Shown here: one piece after another, positions 51,853-60,640 of the stretch
Position numbering within the stretch: the stretch's first letter is position 1
How the letters are laid out: each line of letters begins with the position of its first letter
Source: Micromonospora coxensis
GTDB taxonomy: Bacteria > Actinomycetota > Actinomycetes > Mycobacteriales > Micromonosporaceae
Direction: 5' to 3'
Length of the DNA stretch: 64,000 nucleotides
NCBI RefSeq assembly: GCF_900090295.1
Contig: NZ_LT607753.1
Location: 558,001-622,000 of the forward strand
Translations under genes and position numbers: made by a program
Notes under the pieces: generated by a model
The model's input: only the letters and a program-made list of their open reading frames with translations
Told to the model about the DNA's origin: nothing
Database searches by the model: none

Positions 51853-52986
51853 TTACCAGCCGGGGTAGCGGCGCCGCCAGTTTGGGTCCGTGTCCGGTTG
51901 CTTCATCACCTCGGCGAGGAAGAGGAGATCGGCGCCGGCGGGGTGTTCGGTGAACTGCCGGACGGTGTCATGCGCGAGACTGTCGGCCACCCAAGCCAGC
52001 TCCAGCCGAGATAACCAGTCGACCGGAAGCGCATCAACGCCGTGCGCGGCACCCAAAACTGCGCCTGCGACGGCGGCGGCGTGAGCACCGTTTCCTGCCC
52101 TGGCGGCAAGAAGTAGCGCAGTTCGCAGGTCATCCGGTCCTGGCGGTGAAGACCGTCCGACGGTGGCTGAGAGGGCGACATAAAGTCCGCCGGCCAACGC
52201 TGACACGGCCCGCCGGTCCGGCGCGAGCCGGCCGAGCACCGACCGCCGCCCGGGCGATGACCGAGCGGCGGTGGACGCCGCCTCGAGCGCTGCGGTCGCT
52301 GGGCCCATAGCCGCGGCTGCCAGCTTGTCCTCCGCTGTCAGCTCGGCCTCGAGATGGCGAGAGGCCCACAGCTTTCTGGCGTCCTCCACCGAGTGGCTGA
52401 CGCTTCTCCCATCGGTGGCGAATCCAATGATGGTGGCGCCGACGGCGGCCGCGCTCACCGCTTCGCCTCGGTGGGTGAGGGCGGCGATCTCGGCGGCCAG
52501 GCTGCCGGGGTACGTGCCCCACTCACCGATTCCCGCTGGCAGGCTTCGAGTTAAAGCGTGCGCCCCGAGACTGGCGCCTACCGGTTCTTGCAGCGTTCCC
52601 GCGACCTGCTGTTGCAGTGCGGACACGGTGGCCGGCGCTGACCCCCGCCGCTGCGCCAGCGCCGGCACGTCAGCGAGCCACCCATCTGGCCAAGCCTCGT
52701 CTGGGCTGCCCCACCGCTTGATGCCTAGGATCATTTGACCTGCGGCCCAGCGATGGTAGGCGTGCCAGACAACGCTCGGCGGGTGGCAAATCCCTTTGAG
52801 GTCCGCGCGTATCCACGCGCGGATCAGCCCTTCGACCGTGTAGCAAGCGAGCTGCCCGGCGCACGTCGATGGCAGCAGCCCATCGTCGGGAACCTTGCCG
52901 CCCGTGGCTCCGATCGCGTCCCCGAGCATCAACCCCAGCATGGCTCCGCGTACCTGTGGCAACTGCGTCGCCGTCACCCGCGCCAT
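51853..52986 (-). CDS. ADP-ribosylglycohydrolase family protein
   Basis: 377 residues. The family start is clear: QVRGAMLGLMLGDAIGATGG (residues 11-30). Further blocks are SLGAHALTRSLPAG, an AALTHRGEAVSAAAVGATII segment and the C-terminal AARAGNGAHAAAVAGAVLGA and AHGVDALPVDWLSRLEL, which normally hold metal-binding Asp residues. Here GNGAH replaces the common GGDTDT, so a metal ligand may be missing and the enzyme could be inactive or altered. Active members remove ADP-ribose from proteins or DNA. It is a single gene. Confidence 0.82.
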   Translation of the reverse strand: MARVTATQLPQVRGAMLGLMLGDAIGATGGKVPDDGLLPSTCAGQLACYTVEGLIRAWIRADLKGICHPPSVVWHAYHRWAAGQMILGIKRWGSPDEAWPDGWLADVPALAQRRGSAPATVSALQQQVAGTLQEPVGASLGAHALTRSLPAGIGEWGTYPGSLAAEIAALTHRGEAVSAAAVGATIIGFATDGRSVSHSVEDARKLWASRHLEAELTAEDKLAAAAMGPATAALEAASTAARSSPGRRSVLGRLAPDRRAVSALAGGLYVALSATVGRSSPPGPDDLRTALLLAARAGNGAHAAAVAGAVLGAAHGVDALPVDWLSRLELAWVADSLAHDTVRQFTEHPAGADLLFLAEVMKQPDTDPNWRRRYPGW

Positions 52987-53143
52987 GGACTCGATCCTAT
53001 CTGGAGGAGGGACGCCACCTCACACTGCGGCTGTCGCTAACCCAGTTCACCCCGACGGTGCGTCGGGCCGTACCAGAGCGCCTCGCCGTAGCGGATAGCC
53101 GCTCAGGCTGGATGGTCGCGAAGAAACGACTTCGCCGCTGCCT

Positions 53144-53524
53144 TCATGGCCGCCACCGCTTCCTCCGCCTGGTTGTACTTGCACCCCATCCGGCGTACAG
53201 CTCTAAGAATCGATCGGCGACCTCTCGCAGCTCCGGCAGTCCTGAGTAGCAGGCCAGCCAGTAGATCTCGTGTGCCAGGTCCTCAGGGTCGCTCCTCCCG
53301 GCAAGGATGTTCGCCGCCGCCTGGCGCATGAGATGTAGCCGGGCGCCACTCTTGTCCGGGACTGGACAGCCAAGTTCATCCATTGCTTGCCAGAAGAGGT
53401 CGACGGCGTCCCGCGACTGGCCCTTCGGCAGGCCGGCGAGCTCACGCAAGGTCGGAGAGTCGACGCCTCGGGTCAGGGCATGAGCAGCCGCCATCGGCAG
53501 GCCATCTCCGACCGGCTCGTCCAT
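53144..53524 (-). CDS. Hypothetical helical protein
   Basis: 126 residues, helical, with LPMAAAHALTRGVDSPTLRE, LAGLPKGQSRDAVDLFWQAM and EDLAHEIYWLACYSGLPELR. No motif is recognised. It stands alone and could be a small immunity-type or regulatory protein; this is not supported further. Confidence 0.5.
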   Translation of the reverse strand: MDEPVGDGLPMAAAHALTRGVDSPTLRELAGLPKGQSRDAVDLFWQAMDELGCPVPDKSGARLHLMRQAAANILAGRSDPEDLAHEIYWLACYSGLPELREVADRFLELYAGWGASTTRRRKRWRP

Positions 53525-53792
53525 CGCCAGTCGGATAACAAGGTCTTGCAGCTACTCCACCCAGGAGAGGCTAAGCGGTGCGTGCATCGCCGGCCAGGGT
53601 GTTGACGACGGATCACAGCGACAGCGCCCGCGACGCCTACGGCTCCCGCAACCGCATCGACCAACGGCTTCGAACCGCTGCGCCACTACCCGACGGGCTC
53701 GAGGCCACCTCGACCCCCGCTGACTTCGCTGAGCCCCTATCCTCGCGAGGAGTTCATGAGCGATGAATCCGATTCGGGGGTCTGGGAGCCGC

Positions 53793-54545
53793 ATGGCTGA
53801 CGACGGTGTGCAGTACGAGCTCAAGTCCGTGCAGGCAATCCGCGGCATCGAGGCCAGGTCGATCGCGAAGTGGCAGAAGGCTGGTTGGGAGTTCGTCGAC
53901 CAGAACCAGGGGACATTGCGGACAACGTTGAACTTCCGCCGCCCGAAGCCGAAGGTCCCGTGGGTACTCATTGCCGTGGCGGCCGGTGTCGTCCTGCTCC
54001 TGGCCATTGTCGGCGGAATCGCCAGCGCGCTCCAGGGCGGAGACGACAAGAACTCCAAGCCGACCACGTCGCCGAGCGAGACGACGGTCGTGGCCAGCGG
54101 AAAGCCCTCGGAGACGCCGAAGCCGGAAGAATCGGCTTCAGATGAGTCCGAGGCGGACCAGGTCCTGACGGTCAAGAACAGCAAGGATCTCGCGGCGCTC
54201 TTGGCGGTGCGGGACTACTGCGACGAGGCGATCGGAACGTTCGCGGCCAAGTACGAGGGCAGGACCATCGAGTTCGACGGTTCCATCGCATCGATGCCAA
54301 ATCACGGCGATTACAACACTCGCTACGACATCGGCGTCTATCCTGGAGATAAGGGCCCGAAGTCTGTGGTTGGGCCCGCATTCAAGTTCGAAGACGTCAA
54401 CGTCTCTGACCTGCATCTCACTGGCGCGAACATCCCGGATTCCATAGGTACCGGCGACCTTCTCCACGTCGTTGCACGGGTTGGCGACTACAACCCGAAC
54501 CAGTGCCTGTTCTTCCTTGAGCCGGTCTCTACGACAATTCGGTAG
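53793..54545 (+). CDS. DUF4839-domain membrane-anchored protein
   Basis: 250 residues from ATG 53793 (GGGAG just upstream); an ATG at 53763 in frame is less well supported. Residues 1-50 are soluble (YELKSVQAIRGIEARSIAKW). One membrane span (VPWVLIAVAAGVVLLLAIVG) follows near residue 60, then a Ser/Thr/Pro/Glu linker and an extracellular DUF4839-like domain (ALLAVRDYCDEAIGTFAAKY, IEFDGSIASMPNHGDYNTRY). The function is unknown. It converges with the split secreted-protein gene. Confidence 0.78.
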   Translation: MADDGVQYELKSVQAIRGIEARSIAKWQKAGWEFVDQNQGTLRTTLNFRRPKPKVPWVLIAVAAGVVLLLAIVGGIASALQGGDDKNSKPTTSPSETTVVASGKPSETPKPEESASDESEADQVLTVKNSKDLAALLAVRDYCDEAIGTFAAKYEGRTIEFDGSIASMPNHGDYNTRYDIGVYPGDKGPKSVVGPAFKFEDVNVSDLHLTGANIPDSIGTGDLLHVVARVGDYNPNQCLFFLEPVSTTIR

Positions 54546-54585
54546 GCGACGTGAGTCGGATCATCACGGACCGGCGTGCACGGCC

Positions 54586-56352
54586 TCAGGGTGCTAGTAG
54601 GTCGCTCCGTGGATAGTCGAGCGCGACCGGTGCGTCGTATGCGCTGACCGTCGGAGCTGAGCAGGAGCCGGTTTCGTCGCAGCGTGCAGACTTCAGGTAA
54701 ATGCGACCGTTTGCGATCCGCCAAGAGGAAATTCTGTCGTGCGACTCCAATATGGAACTGCTGGACCAAGACCAGACCTTTTCGCCTGAGCGGCCGTCGA
54801 GCACCAACACTCGTGTCTCGGGCGTGCCGTCGGGGAGCGTCCTGATCTCGTCAACGACGATGTTGCCGTCTCCGCCGACCGTTGTGTAGTCGGCTAGGAT
54901 CGCCCTATCGGACCGGTACTGCCAGCGGCTCTTCGCGTCACGGTCGAGCTTGGTCAGGGTGCCCGAGCCACCCGACAGATATCCACCGATGAGGACACCG
55001 TCGGGGCTCGCGTAGCCGTAGTAGGCGCCGCACAGGTTTAGCGGCGTTTGCCTGACTTCGCCGTTCGGGCTGACACGGACAAGGGTCGCCGCCCAGTCGC
55101 GGTACTGGCAGCTGACGCCCGACGGCGAAGCGATGCGGACCACGGCATAGGTGTTACCGCTCATGTCGGTGGGAGCTCCGCCTAGGGCAAGGGCCTCGCT
55201 CGGCAGGTCCACAACGCGCCTGGGAGTGCCGTCGTATCCATAGAAGTAGACAGAATCGTGGCCCAAGTCGGGCGGGTTCGCAAAGGTCCGTCCGGTGAGA
55301 ACGAGCCCTTCGCGGTATACGTCCAGGGCATAGGCGTCAACTGGTACGGTCCGGCTGAGGAAGACACCGCCGTTGGTTCCGCGTATTCCCAGCAGATACC
55401 GTGGTCCGTTGCCGTCGCACCGCTCGGTGAGTAAGTAGATGTCACCCGTGGCCCCAACCTGGAGGGTGCGATACATGGGGCTTCTGCAGCCCGGCAGGTT
55501 GGCTGATCGCCAAGTGACACCTGCGCCGGGCCGGTAGGCGACCAAGCGCCAAGGGTCACTGGGACCAAGGTGGCCAGATCCGAAGTACAGGGTTCCTTCG
55601 GGCCCGACGGCGAGTTGGTCACCGACGCACGTTCTAGGCGCATTTTCAGGATCCGTCATCAGACTTCCGCGCAGCGTGCCGTCTGAGTTGAAGGTCGACA
55701 AGGCAGCACGGCCGTTCAAGGCGCAGCTATTGAGCGTCAGGGCCGCGTCGGCATGGGTCATGATGCCGGCATCTGGGTCGGCAACGAGTTGCCCCTGCCA
55801 CACCGGCTTGGGGTTCTCTGGTGGTTCCCCACCGCCGTCACCCCCGTCGCCCGGGGTTTTGATGAGGCTCTGGACGCTCGCGATTGCCGTTTGGCCACCT
55901 CTGTCCGTCACCTCGACGACGGCCCGGTATTGGCCGGCTGCCGTCGGGGTCCCGGTGATACCGGTGGTGGAGAGCGTCAGGCCGGGGGGCAGCGCGCCCG
56001 CGCTGATCTGGGTGGTGAGCGGTGGGGACCCGCCGGCTATCTGTAGCGTCGCGTTGTAGGGCTGCCCGACGGTTCCCGTGGGCAGCTCACCGCCGGTGAT
56101 GGACGGACCGGGCCAGGGGCCATCGGCGCGAGACAGCTGGAATCGCAGAACGTCGGAGGCGGCGAGAGTGTACGAGACCTGTGTGAACCAGAGGTCGACG
56201 TCGAAGGAGCCTTCTACCGTGACGCCCAGGTCCGTGCTCCACCAGGGATTGGCGGTGGGAGTCAAGGTTGTCTCGGCGAAGAGTCCGCCAAAGAAAGCTG
56301 GGCCTGCGGCCCGAGCGAACTTGACCGACGCCTTGGGCCCGAAGGCCACCCG
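54586..56352 (-). pseudogene. C-terminal half of a secreted protein gene cut by IS3
   Basis: 587 codons are open, but the start is lost to the insertion; the GTG at 56349 is incidental. It has a He_PIG/Ig-like module (TQISAGALPPGLTLSTTGIT, AVVEVTDRGGQTAIASVQ), a Gly/Pro linker, then a beta-propeller-like region of short repeats (LAVGPEGTLYFGSGHLGPSD, LQVGATGDIYLLTERCDGN, YTTVGGDGNIVVDEIRTLPD). Joined across one CGGG to the N-terminal half at 57637-59689, it restores a 1271-residue frame. On its own it lacks a signal peptide. Confidence 0.88.
56349..56352. repeat. Target-site duplication, left copy
   Basis: CCCG on the plus strand directly left of the IS3 element; the same four bases occur at 57637-57640. 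Removing one copy and the element restores the split gene's frame. Confidence 0.85.
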
Positions 56353-56363
56353 TGAAGTGACCC

Positions 56364-57278
56364 CTATGGGCCGGACACCTCGATGTCTGTTAAGGACTCG
56401 TGGTGGATCTTCTCGTAGGTGTCGGGGCTGACGTTACCCAGACGGCTGTGCCGGCGGCGAGGGTTGTAGAAGCCTTCGATGTAGGAGAAGACCTCCATCT
56501 CCAGCTCGTGTCGGCTGGGCCAGGCGCGGGTGTAGACCAGCTCGGTCTTCAAGGTGGCGAAGAACGTCTCGGCCAGGGCGTTGTCGTAGCAGTCGGCCAC
56601 GGAGCCCATCGAGGCGAGCACGCCGCAGGAGCGCAGGGTGCGGCCGAACTCGAACGACGTGTACTGCGTCCCGCGGTCCGAGTGGTGGATGACCTGGTCG
56701 CGGGCGGGTCGGCGGTGCTGGATGGCCATGCCGACGGCGTCGAGGATCAGCTCGGTGCGCAGGTGATCGGCCATCGCCCAACCCACGACGCGGCGGGAGT
56801 AGGCGTCGACCACGACGGCGAGGTAGAGGAATCCTTCCCATGTGCGCAGGTAGGAGATGTCGGCGACCCAGAGCCGATTCGGGGCGGTCGCGGTGAACTG
56901 CCGCTGGACCAGGTCCGGCGCGGTCGCCGTGGACGCGGCCTTGCGGCGGGGCTTGCCGCGCCGGCGTCGGTGGGCGCCCTCGATGCCAGCCAGCCGCATC
57001 AGCCTCGCAACCGCCTTGCGGTTCCATCGGTGGCCGCGTTCGTGTAGCTCGGCGGTGAGCCGTCGGGCGCCGTAGACGCCGCGGTGCTCCGACCACGCCT
57101 GCCGGGTGACCTCGACGCGCTGCTGGTCGTGGCGTTCCCGCTCGGCGGCGCGTTGGCGTCCCTGTCGAACCCAGTCGTAGAAGGCGCTGTGGCCGACGCC
57201 GAGGAGCCGGCAGAGCAGACGGACCGGGTAGGTGGTCTTCTCCGCGGCGATGAACCGATACACCTCGGCCCGGTTCAC
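56364..57278 (-). CDS. IS3-family transposase OrfB
   Basis: 304 residues from GTG 57278, overlapping the orfA stop (GTGA). The N-terminal helical part (YPVRLLCRLLGVGHSAFYDW) is followed by an rve integrase core with the DDE triad: Asp in LWVADISYLRT, Asp in HHSDRGTQYTS and Glu in NALAETFFATLKTE. It performs strand transfer as an OrfAB fusion made by -1 frameshifting at the A6G run (57310-57316). It is intact, so the element is probably mobile. Confidence 0.95.
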   Translation of the reverse strand: MNRAEVYRFIAAEKTTYPVRLLCRLLGVGHSAFYDWVRQGRQRAAERERHDQQRVEVTRQAWSEHRGVYGARRLTAELHERGHRWNRKAVARLMRLAGIEGAHRRRRGKPRRKAASTATAPDLVQRQFTATAPNRLWVADISYLRTWEGFLYLAVVVDAYSRRVVGWAMADHLRTELILDAVGMAIQHRRPARDQVIHHSDRGTQYTSFEFGRTLRSCGVLASMGSVADCYDNALAETFFATLKTELVYTRAWPSRHELEMEVFSYIEGFYNPRRRHSRLGNVSPDTYEKIHHESLTDIEVSGP

Positions 57279-57571
57279 CGCTCCGTCTCGCGTGCGAAGA
57301 AGACCGCGGCTTTTTTCAAGATCTCCTTCTCCAGCTCCAACTGGGCCACCTGCCGCCGCAACCGCAGCAGCTCGGCACGCTCATCGTCGCTGAGCAGCGA
57401 CGACGACTGGCCGCCGTCGCGTTCCTGGCGCAGTTGGGCCACCCAGTTGCGCAGCGTCTCGTGGTTGACCCCCAACTCCCTGCCCACGTCACGGATCGTG
57501 CGGCCGGAATCCAGCACCAGCGCCGCGGCCTGACGCCGGAACTCCTCGGGGTACTTGCTCTGTCGAGCCAA
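57275..57571 (-). CDS. IS3-family transposase OrfA
   Basis: 98 residues. A helix-turn-helix (YPEEFRRQAAALVLDSGRTI, RDVGRELGVNHETLRNWV) binds the element ends. A leucine-zipper-like segment (ELLRLRRQVAQLELEKEILK) lies at the C-terminus, followed by KAAVFFARETER. The run TTGAAAAAAGCC just before the end is the likely frameshift site into orfB. Confidence 0.95.
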   Translation of the reverse strand: MARQSKYPEEFRRQAAALVLDSGRTIRDVGRELGVNHETLRNWVAQLRQERDGGQSSSLLSDDERAELLRLRRQVAQLELEKEILKKAAVFFARETER

Positions 57572-58472
57572 CGCGGTTTCCTCCTCCTCGGCAGGATGCC
57601 AAGTCAGGAGGTGTCCGGTCTCAGGGGGTCACTTCACCCGCAGCTTGCCGGTAGCGCTCACGGTGGGGGGTGTGAAGCTGCCTGTAGCGGTGCCCTGGTG
57701 GATCCAGTCAACACCCTGTCCGTCCACGTACTCGGCTCCGACGGTGATCTTTCCGCTGATCTTGGCGGTGTCGGTGACACCGGCGGCGAGTTCGACCTTT
57801 AGTGTCGGCTGAATTGCTGGCACGAAGCCCCAGATGGTTCCTAGAGGGATCGATGGGCCAATGTTGAAGGAGCACTTGACGGACGCTGGGGCGGTGATCG
57901 TGACGGCTCCTGCGACTTCCAGTTCGAACGCAACGCGCAGACGCTTGAGTTTGCCCAGTCCCCAGGATGCGTCCAGAAGGACTCGGGCGGACACGTCGAC
58001 GGCGATGTCGGTGCGAAGCAGGTACCCGGCACATGGGGTGGTCGCTGCAGCAGCGGCTGGTATCTGTAGCTGCCCGCCGTCGTCGGCCAATAGTCGGCCT
58101 GCCAGGGACTTCGCTGCTGATGCGGGCGCCCCTGCTGCGAGGGCGCGGGTGTCGGCGCTGCCGGATACGCTGCCTGAGGGAAACGCCTCCTCGAGTGACA
58201 CGGGTTCGGTACGGACGATCGTCTGTCCGGATCCGCCCGGCTGGGTGGAGGTCACTCGGGCTAGGATTCCCGCTCCCGTTGTGGGACTCGGGGGCACGAA
58301 CAGGGCTTCGCCCACTTGCGGTGCCGCACCGGTCATGGTGACTGCGTCGGAGTCCGGTGACATGCTGACTACCTGCCGTGCGTCAACCACCTCCGTTGTC
58401 GCCGGCTTTTCGAGGCTGGCGGCAACCCCGGTGGAGATCCACCCGACGACGTCGGCGATGAGGTGGGTGGAA

Positions 58473-58785
58473 CCGGTGTTGTTGTGGAGGGACACCTTTC
58501 CGCCGGCACCGACCTTCGCCACGACGAGATTCGGCGCTGTCTGGCCCTTAACAAGATTCAAGGTGCTGCTGGTAGGGCGGCTCTCCCCGGCGGGATAGAC
58601 GGTAACAACGGTCGACGCAGTGGGCTGCGTGCCGGTCAGGTTGAACACCACCGCGCCGACCCCATCGGCGGGGACCCCACCCCGACCGGTGACCTGCACA
58701 TCGATCGTCTTTCCCGCACCGACCGGACCCGTCGCGCTGGCGCCCAGCCCGGAACGGGTGTCGAGCAGACGGACTGGCGAAAGGC
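58473..58785. repeat. 313-base direct repeat, copy A
   Basis: Identical to 58845-59157 at every base by eye, at an offset of 372 (124 codons). It encodes one repeat module of the secreted protein. Confidence 0.85.
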
Positions 58786-58844
58786 TTACATAGTCGCCGC
58801 CGACCGGCATCCATCCGAGGACGTCGGCGATGAGGTGGGTCGAT

Positions 58845-59157
58845 CCGGTGTTGTTGTGGAGGGACACCTTTCCGCCGGCACCGACCTTCGCCACGACGAG
58901 ATTCGGCGCTGTCTGGCCCTTAACAAGATTCAAGGTGCTGCTGGTAGGGCGGCTCTCCCCGGCGGGATAGACGGTAACAACGGTCGACGCAGTGGGCTGC
59001 GTGCCGGTCAGGTTGAACACCACCGCGCCGACCCCATCGGCGGGGACCCCACCCCGACCGGTGACCTGCACATCGATCGTCTTTCCCGCACCGACCGGAC
59101 CCGTCGCGCTGGCGCCCAGCCCGGAACGGGTGTCGAGCAGACGGACTGGCGAAAGGC
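58845..59157. repeat. 313-base direct repeat, copy B
   Basis: Second copy of the repeat at 58473-58785. The third module (59158-59520) is only similar, so copies A and B were duplicated or homogenised recently. Confidence 0.85.
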
Positions 59158-59879
59158 CGGTGAGATCGGCGCCGCGTGCGAACCAGCCGACGACATCGGC
59201 GATCAGGTGTGTGGAACCGGCGTGGTTGTACAGCGCTACTCTGCCTCCGGCTCCGACCGTGATGATGGCCAGGTTTGGCCTCGTCTCGCCTGCCGTCAGA
59301 TTCAGCGTGCTGCTGGTGGGCCGGGACTGTCCGGCCGGATAGGCGGTGATGTAGGTAGAGGCAGTGGGCTGCGTGCCAGTCAGGTTGAAAACGACGGCGC
59401 CCACTCCGTCGGCCGGCACCCCGCCGCGACCGGTGACCTGCACCTCGATCGTCTTTGCCGGACCGACAGGGCCCTTCGTGCTCACGCCCACCCCCGAGCG
59501 CGTGTCCAGCAGGCGACTGGGTGACAGCGGTGTATAGCTGCGATCCGTGAAGGTGACAGTACTCGTCAACTGCTGACCGGCTGCGGCGCTCGGCGTGACC
59601 GCCGTAGCCAGTAACAGGAGGCAGGCGATGACTGCTGTCATGGTGCTGTGGGCCAGCCGGGGGTTATCCACGGGCGTCGCTCCAAGCATTCGGGTAGGTG
59701 CGACTGTAGAAGCGGGAAAGGGAAGAATTCATCGGCCGAAGAGCCGTCAACGGTCGGACGATCGCAGGGAGTAGGCGTGTGATCGGCGAGTACCTGTGAC
59801 CGTCGGTTGCGGGACGCGGCGACCCGGCCGCACTGCCCGCTCCACCTCGCCGAGCAGGCGACCACACGCCCAGGACGCA

Positions 59880-60193
59880 GCGGGCGGACGGCGATGAGGA
59901 CGTTCGCCGTCGGTCGCCGCGCCTACGCCGGCCTCGCCCCCGTCACCCGCCGATCCGGCACCAGCATCCGCGGCGAACACCCACCCCGAGGCGGCAACAA
60001 GAACCTCAAACGGGCCCTCGCCGCTTTCGCCGCCCTCGCCAGCCGCGCCTGATACAACCGCAAACGCGCCGAAGGCAAACGCCACAACGCCGCTCTCATC
60101 TGCCTCGCCCGACGCCGCTGCGACGTCCTGTTCGCCATGCTCCGCTACAAGATCCCCTACCAACCACGCCCAACCAGCCCCGTCCCCGCTTGA
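59880..60193 (+). pseudogene. IS110-family transposase, C-terminal remnant
   Basis: About 100 codons match the end of IS110-type transposases: AYAGLAPVTRRSGTSIRGEH, GGNKNLKRALAAFAAL, then an in-frame TGA at 60051, then KRAEGKRHNAALICLARRRC and DVLFAMLRYK to a stop at 60193. The catalytic N-terminus is absent. Sequence like an IS110 end (CCATAGGGACAC) follows near 60200. Confidence 0.75.
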
Positions 60194-60216
60194 CCAAACC
60201 CATAGGGACACGTTAC

Positions 60217-60527
60217 GAACGTTGACCCGCCGGCCGGTCGTCTCATCGACACCAGCCTCGTCAAGATGCGCATCCAGCTCCGCATCGAGGGCCGATTCCA
60301 GGATGGTGCGGGTGATCCCCGCGAGGAGCCCACCCGGCCCGACCAACGACACACCGTCGGCCTTGGCCCGCTCGACCAAGTGCTGAGCGAACTCCACCTC
60401 CACCGCCGTCGGCTGCGGAAGCGGCACAGCTTCTTCCTCTCTGCCATGACGTAGTCCTTCCCGGACAGGATCAACGTCCTGTCCAACGGACCAAACCCAG
60501 GTCAAACACGGAAATCTACGCAGTCCC
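60217..60527 (-). pseudogene. IS256-family element, left-end remnant
   Basis: A terminal sequence GGGACTGCGTAGATTTC starts at about 60527. A start MAERKKL follows near 60445, then after a one-base frameshift FAQHLVERAKADGVSLVGPG, GLLAGITRTILESALDAELD and AHLDEAG, the N-terminus of IS256-type transposases. It is cut off at about 60217 by the IS110 fragment. Confidence 0.7.
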
Positions 60528-60640
60528 GTGCGGAGTGCTGGACTGCCCTTTACGAGTGCTTCTCTCGCGGCGGGTGACGCCAATGTGGTGGCAGGAGGCT
60601 ATGGTCAGGTCGGCGAGACGAATGATGTTTGTGGCACGCT

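Larger units (their letters stand above)
56353..57636 (-). mobile_element. IS3-family insertion sequence, 1284 bp, intact
   Basis: The terminal inverted repeats begin TGAAGTGACCCC at both ends (first 12 bases identical) and continue imperfectly to CCGGACACCTC. orfA and orfB lie inside in -1 relation. A 4-base duplication CGGG flanks the element. The intact ends and target repeat show a recent insertion. Confidence 0.92.
57637..59689 (-). pseudogene. N-terminal half of a secreted repeat protein cut by IS3
   Basis: 686 codons are open; the frame ends just inside the IS (TGA 57629). A signal peptide (MTAVIACLLLLATAVTPSAA, perhaps from ATG 59641) is followed by three 120-124-residue modules beginning LSPVRLLDTRSG and ending STHLIADVVGW, two of them almost identical. 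A further domain with DIAVDVSARVLLDASWGLGK follows. The protein was exported and probably cell-surface. As it stands a truncated, secretable N-terminal protein of about 686 residues could still be made. Confidence 0.88.

Noticed and set aside
57310..57316. A6G run in the IS3 element as a novel frameshift element
   Set aside because: Frameshifting in IS3-family orfAB is well known; it is included in the transposase entries only.
56353..57636. IS3 ends placed at TGACCCC without the outer GAAG bases
   Set aside because: That choice leaves no direct repeat at the flanks and breaks the frame. Ends at TGAAGTGACCCC give a CGGG duplication and restore the gene.
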